A stretch of DNA of 59,075 nt from a virus. This document shows, piece by piece, positions 57,776-59,075 of this stretch. The translations under genes and the position numbers were made by a program. The notes beneath the pieces were generated by a model. That model searched no databases. It was not told where the DNA came from and worked only from the letters and a program-made list of their open reading frames with translations. The stretch lies in the IMG/VR virus record IMGVR_UViG_3300010885_033671, positions 1-59,075 of that record, one strand, 5' to 3'. Position 1 is the stretch's first letter, and each line of letters begins with the position of its first letter.

Positions 57776-59075
57776 TTAACTTTCTTTTCTTAAAGAACCA
57801 TCATAAAAATCAAACCTATCGTGTTCTGTTGGTGTTAATAAAAGTATTCCTGATTTAATTTTACCTTTCACAGTTTCTTGGAAGATGTGACTCATCCACG
57901 TCTGTTCAAAAGGGTGTCCCCATGTTGTTTCTAAAAACATTTTACGATTACCTTCTTTTGAAACTATCTGAGGCCAGTTACAATAATAAATCTCACCTGT
58001 TGAGTATGGTATCCCATTATGAGTTTTAATGGATTCAAATTTTGTTCTCGGAGCATTCGGGTCTAATCCTTGTACAGGTAATTTTTTATTATTTGGCCAT
58101 ATCACCTCCCTAACAACTTGGGGTACATTATACCAACTCCACTGAGTTGAGTTATCCCCATAAAATTCTGTGAAGTTGAGTTTAATAAAATCCAACTCTT
58201 CTTTATTAATAATTGAGAGGGATTTGGTATATAGGTTGTCAACATATCGGTTAAATCCGTTTCTACAAACATCTCCTTGTTTTGGGTAGAAGAACATATC
58301 ATCCTCAAAAAAGAACATATATTCTAAATCTGTTTTATCAAAGTGTTCCGCAATAAATTGTCTTCCCCCACAAATACCCAAGTTATCTTTTTTAATATGT
58401 TCAAAATTATATTCCTTACAAAGTTCAAGATATCTATCAGTAGTTGAAAGGTCTGTTGAGTTATCTAACAAATATTTTTTAGGTTTGTCTAAGAAATTTG
58501 AATCGTACTTTTTCATTGAGAATAATAAGGTCTCAAATTGTTTAGGACTATTGAATCCGATGACATACAACCCGACTTTACTCATGTTGGTAACCTTAAC
58601 AATCTCATTACCTGACTTCTCATTTTTAAGTTTTATATCACCGTTCTTAATGTTTTCAAAAAATAACCATATCAAACCATTACCTTCAATCTCTGAATAA
58701 TCAAATAACATTGGGTATTTGTATAACATAATACTGAAGATACTTTCTTCAGTTCCCATATATCCACTTGATAATGTTGTTGAAAGTAATTGATAATACA
58801 AATTATTAGTTTCGGTTATGGTTTCTTTAGGTCCTCCAAAAAATCCTCCTCTGGCAACTTTATTAACTACGTCACCCGCAAACTCACATATTTTATTAAA
58901 TTCAAACCCATGTATTTCGGAAGTTGTTTCATAAGGAAATGTAATAAATGTAAATTTATTAATTAAGTTAGGTAATTTATCAATTACTTTATCATGAGTA
59001 AAATATCCCGAACTAACAGTATTAGTTAATCCTGCGTCAATCCAAAACATATACTCAGAATTGAATTTATCTAAG
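57776..59075 (-). CDS. Glycosyltransferase-like protein (5' end outside window)
   Basis: The frame stays open to the window edge, so the ATG at 59050 is probably internal. Upstream residues LDKFNSEY followed by MFWIDAGLTNTV are a mid-domain motif like that of HtrL/YibB-type glycosyltransferases, not an N-terminus. Further on, NNLGICGGRQFIAEHF-like sequence precedes YMFFFEDDMFFYP, a DxD-type nucleotide-sugar/metal site of GT-A enzymes. ETTWGHPFEQTWMSHIF could form the acceptor side. Two GT-A-like halves may be present. It could modify phage DNA bases, tail proteins or the host surface. No promoter is visible because the 5' end is missing. Confidence 0.65.
   Translation of the reverse strand, partial: LDKFNSEYMFWIDAGLTNTVSSGYFTHDKVIDKLPNLINKFTFITFPYETTSEIHGFEFNKICEFAGDVVNKVARGGFFGGPKETITETNNLYYQLLSTTLSSGYMGTEESIFSIMLYKYPMLFDYSEIEGNGLIWLFFENIKNGDIKLKNEKSGNEIVKVTNMSKVGLYVIGFNSPKQFETLLFSMKKYDSNFLDKPKKYLLDNSTDLSTTDRYLELCKEYNFEHIKKDNLGICGGRQFIAEHFDKTDLEYMFFFEDDMFFYPKQGDVCRNGFNRYVDNLYTKSLSIINKEELDFIKLNFTEFYGDNSTQWSWYNVPQVVREVIWPNNKKLPVQGLDPNAPRTKFESIKTHNGIPYSTGEIYYCNWPQIVSKEGNRKMFLETTWGHPFEQTWMSHIFQETVKGKIKSGILLLTPTEHDRFDFYDGSLRKES

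Noticed and set aside
1-59075. Prophage or bacterial chromosome segment
   Set aside because: No integrase, attachment site, host gene or tRNA was seen; dense T4-like replication and tail genes point to a lytic phage genome.

Overview
This window looks like part of a large contractile-tailed (T4-like myovirus) phage genome. The host is probably a Bacteroidota bacterium, most likely a flavobacterium. The evidence for a phage is the T4-type replication and tail gene set. The evidence for the host is the very A/T-rich sequence, the near absence of Shine-Dalgarno sequences, a eukaryote/Bacteroidota-type NrdB, and a tail protein built from repeats of the SprB gliding-adhesin type. No capsid, portal, terminase, integrase, tRNA or CRISPR feature was seen, so this is an internal piece of a larger genome. 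Both window edges cut genes: the SprB-repeat protein at base 1 and a glycosyltransferase at base 59075.

Layout. (1) 1-14001, minus strand: a tightly packed operon of seven large tail, adhesin or baseplate-appendage proteins with SprB-like, PKD-like and carboxypeptidase-regulatory-like folds; many junctions overlap by 1-8 bases. (2) 14074-16374, minus: baseplate wedge gp6-like and gp25-like proteins. (3) 16482-17537: unknown protein with a possible OmpA-like motif. (4) 17605-25854, minus: replication block, read in the order gp32-like SSB, UvsX recombinase, FEN/RNase H nuclease, unknown protein, DnaB-type helicase, NrdB, NrdA. (5) 25949-42531, minus: two small proteins, a giant hub protein with a possible wall hydrolase, a LysM-like wedge protein, a giant baseplate protein with an OmpA-like domain, the tape measure, a gp26-like chaperone/hub protein with a possible frameshift extension, and the tail tube. 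(6) 42640-49533, minus: HAD-family protein, tail sheath, gp15-like terminator, two small proteins with a shared ITE N-terminus, and a neck-like protein. A tiny plus-strand ribbon-helix-helix gene lies upstream of the sheath. (7) 49582-54406, plus: SNF2 helicase, a superoxide dismutase fused to a nuclease-like domain, a gp13-like neck protein and a small unknown. (8) 54403-59075, minus: family B DNA polymerase, a small unknown and the partial glycosyltransferase.

Regulation. Two promoter-like signals separate the gene classes. Most late and morphogenesis genes carry TATTTAT on their coding strand at preferred distances from the start codon (about 15 bases, 35-37 bases, or 4-5 bases). The gp32, uvsX and DNA polymerase leaders instead carry TATACTTA, with a TTGACA/TTGATT box 17 bases upstream in two of the three. 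Several intrinsic-terminator-like hairpins separate the units, and two of them directly abut the next TATTTAT element. There is no gene-free stretch above 300 bases; the largest gaps (about 105-125 bases) hold these promoters and hairpins.

Most unusual points: the SOD-nuclease fusion; a family of unrelated proteins sharing an N-terminal [I/L]-x-E leader resembling T4 capsid-targeting/prohead-protease signals; the small RHH gene with three half-sites spaced 11 bp; a candidate +1 (or -2) frameshift between the gp26-like gene and a small ORF just before the tape measure; SprB-like repeats in a phage tail protein; and a cluster of membrane-spanning-like segments in a tail protein. All function calls were made by eye from sequence motifs and no database search was run.
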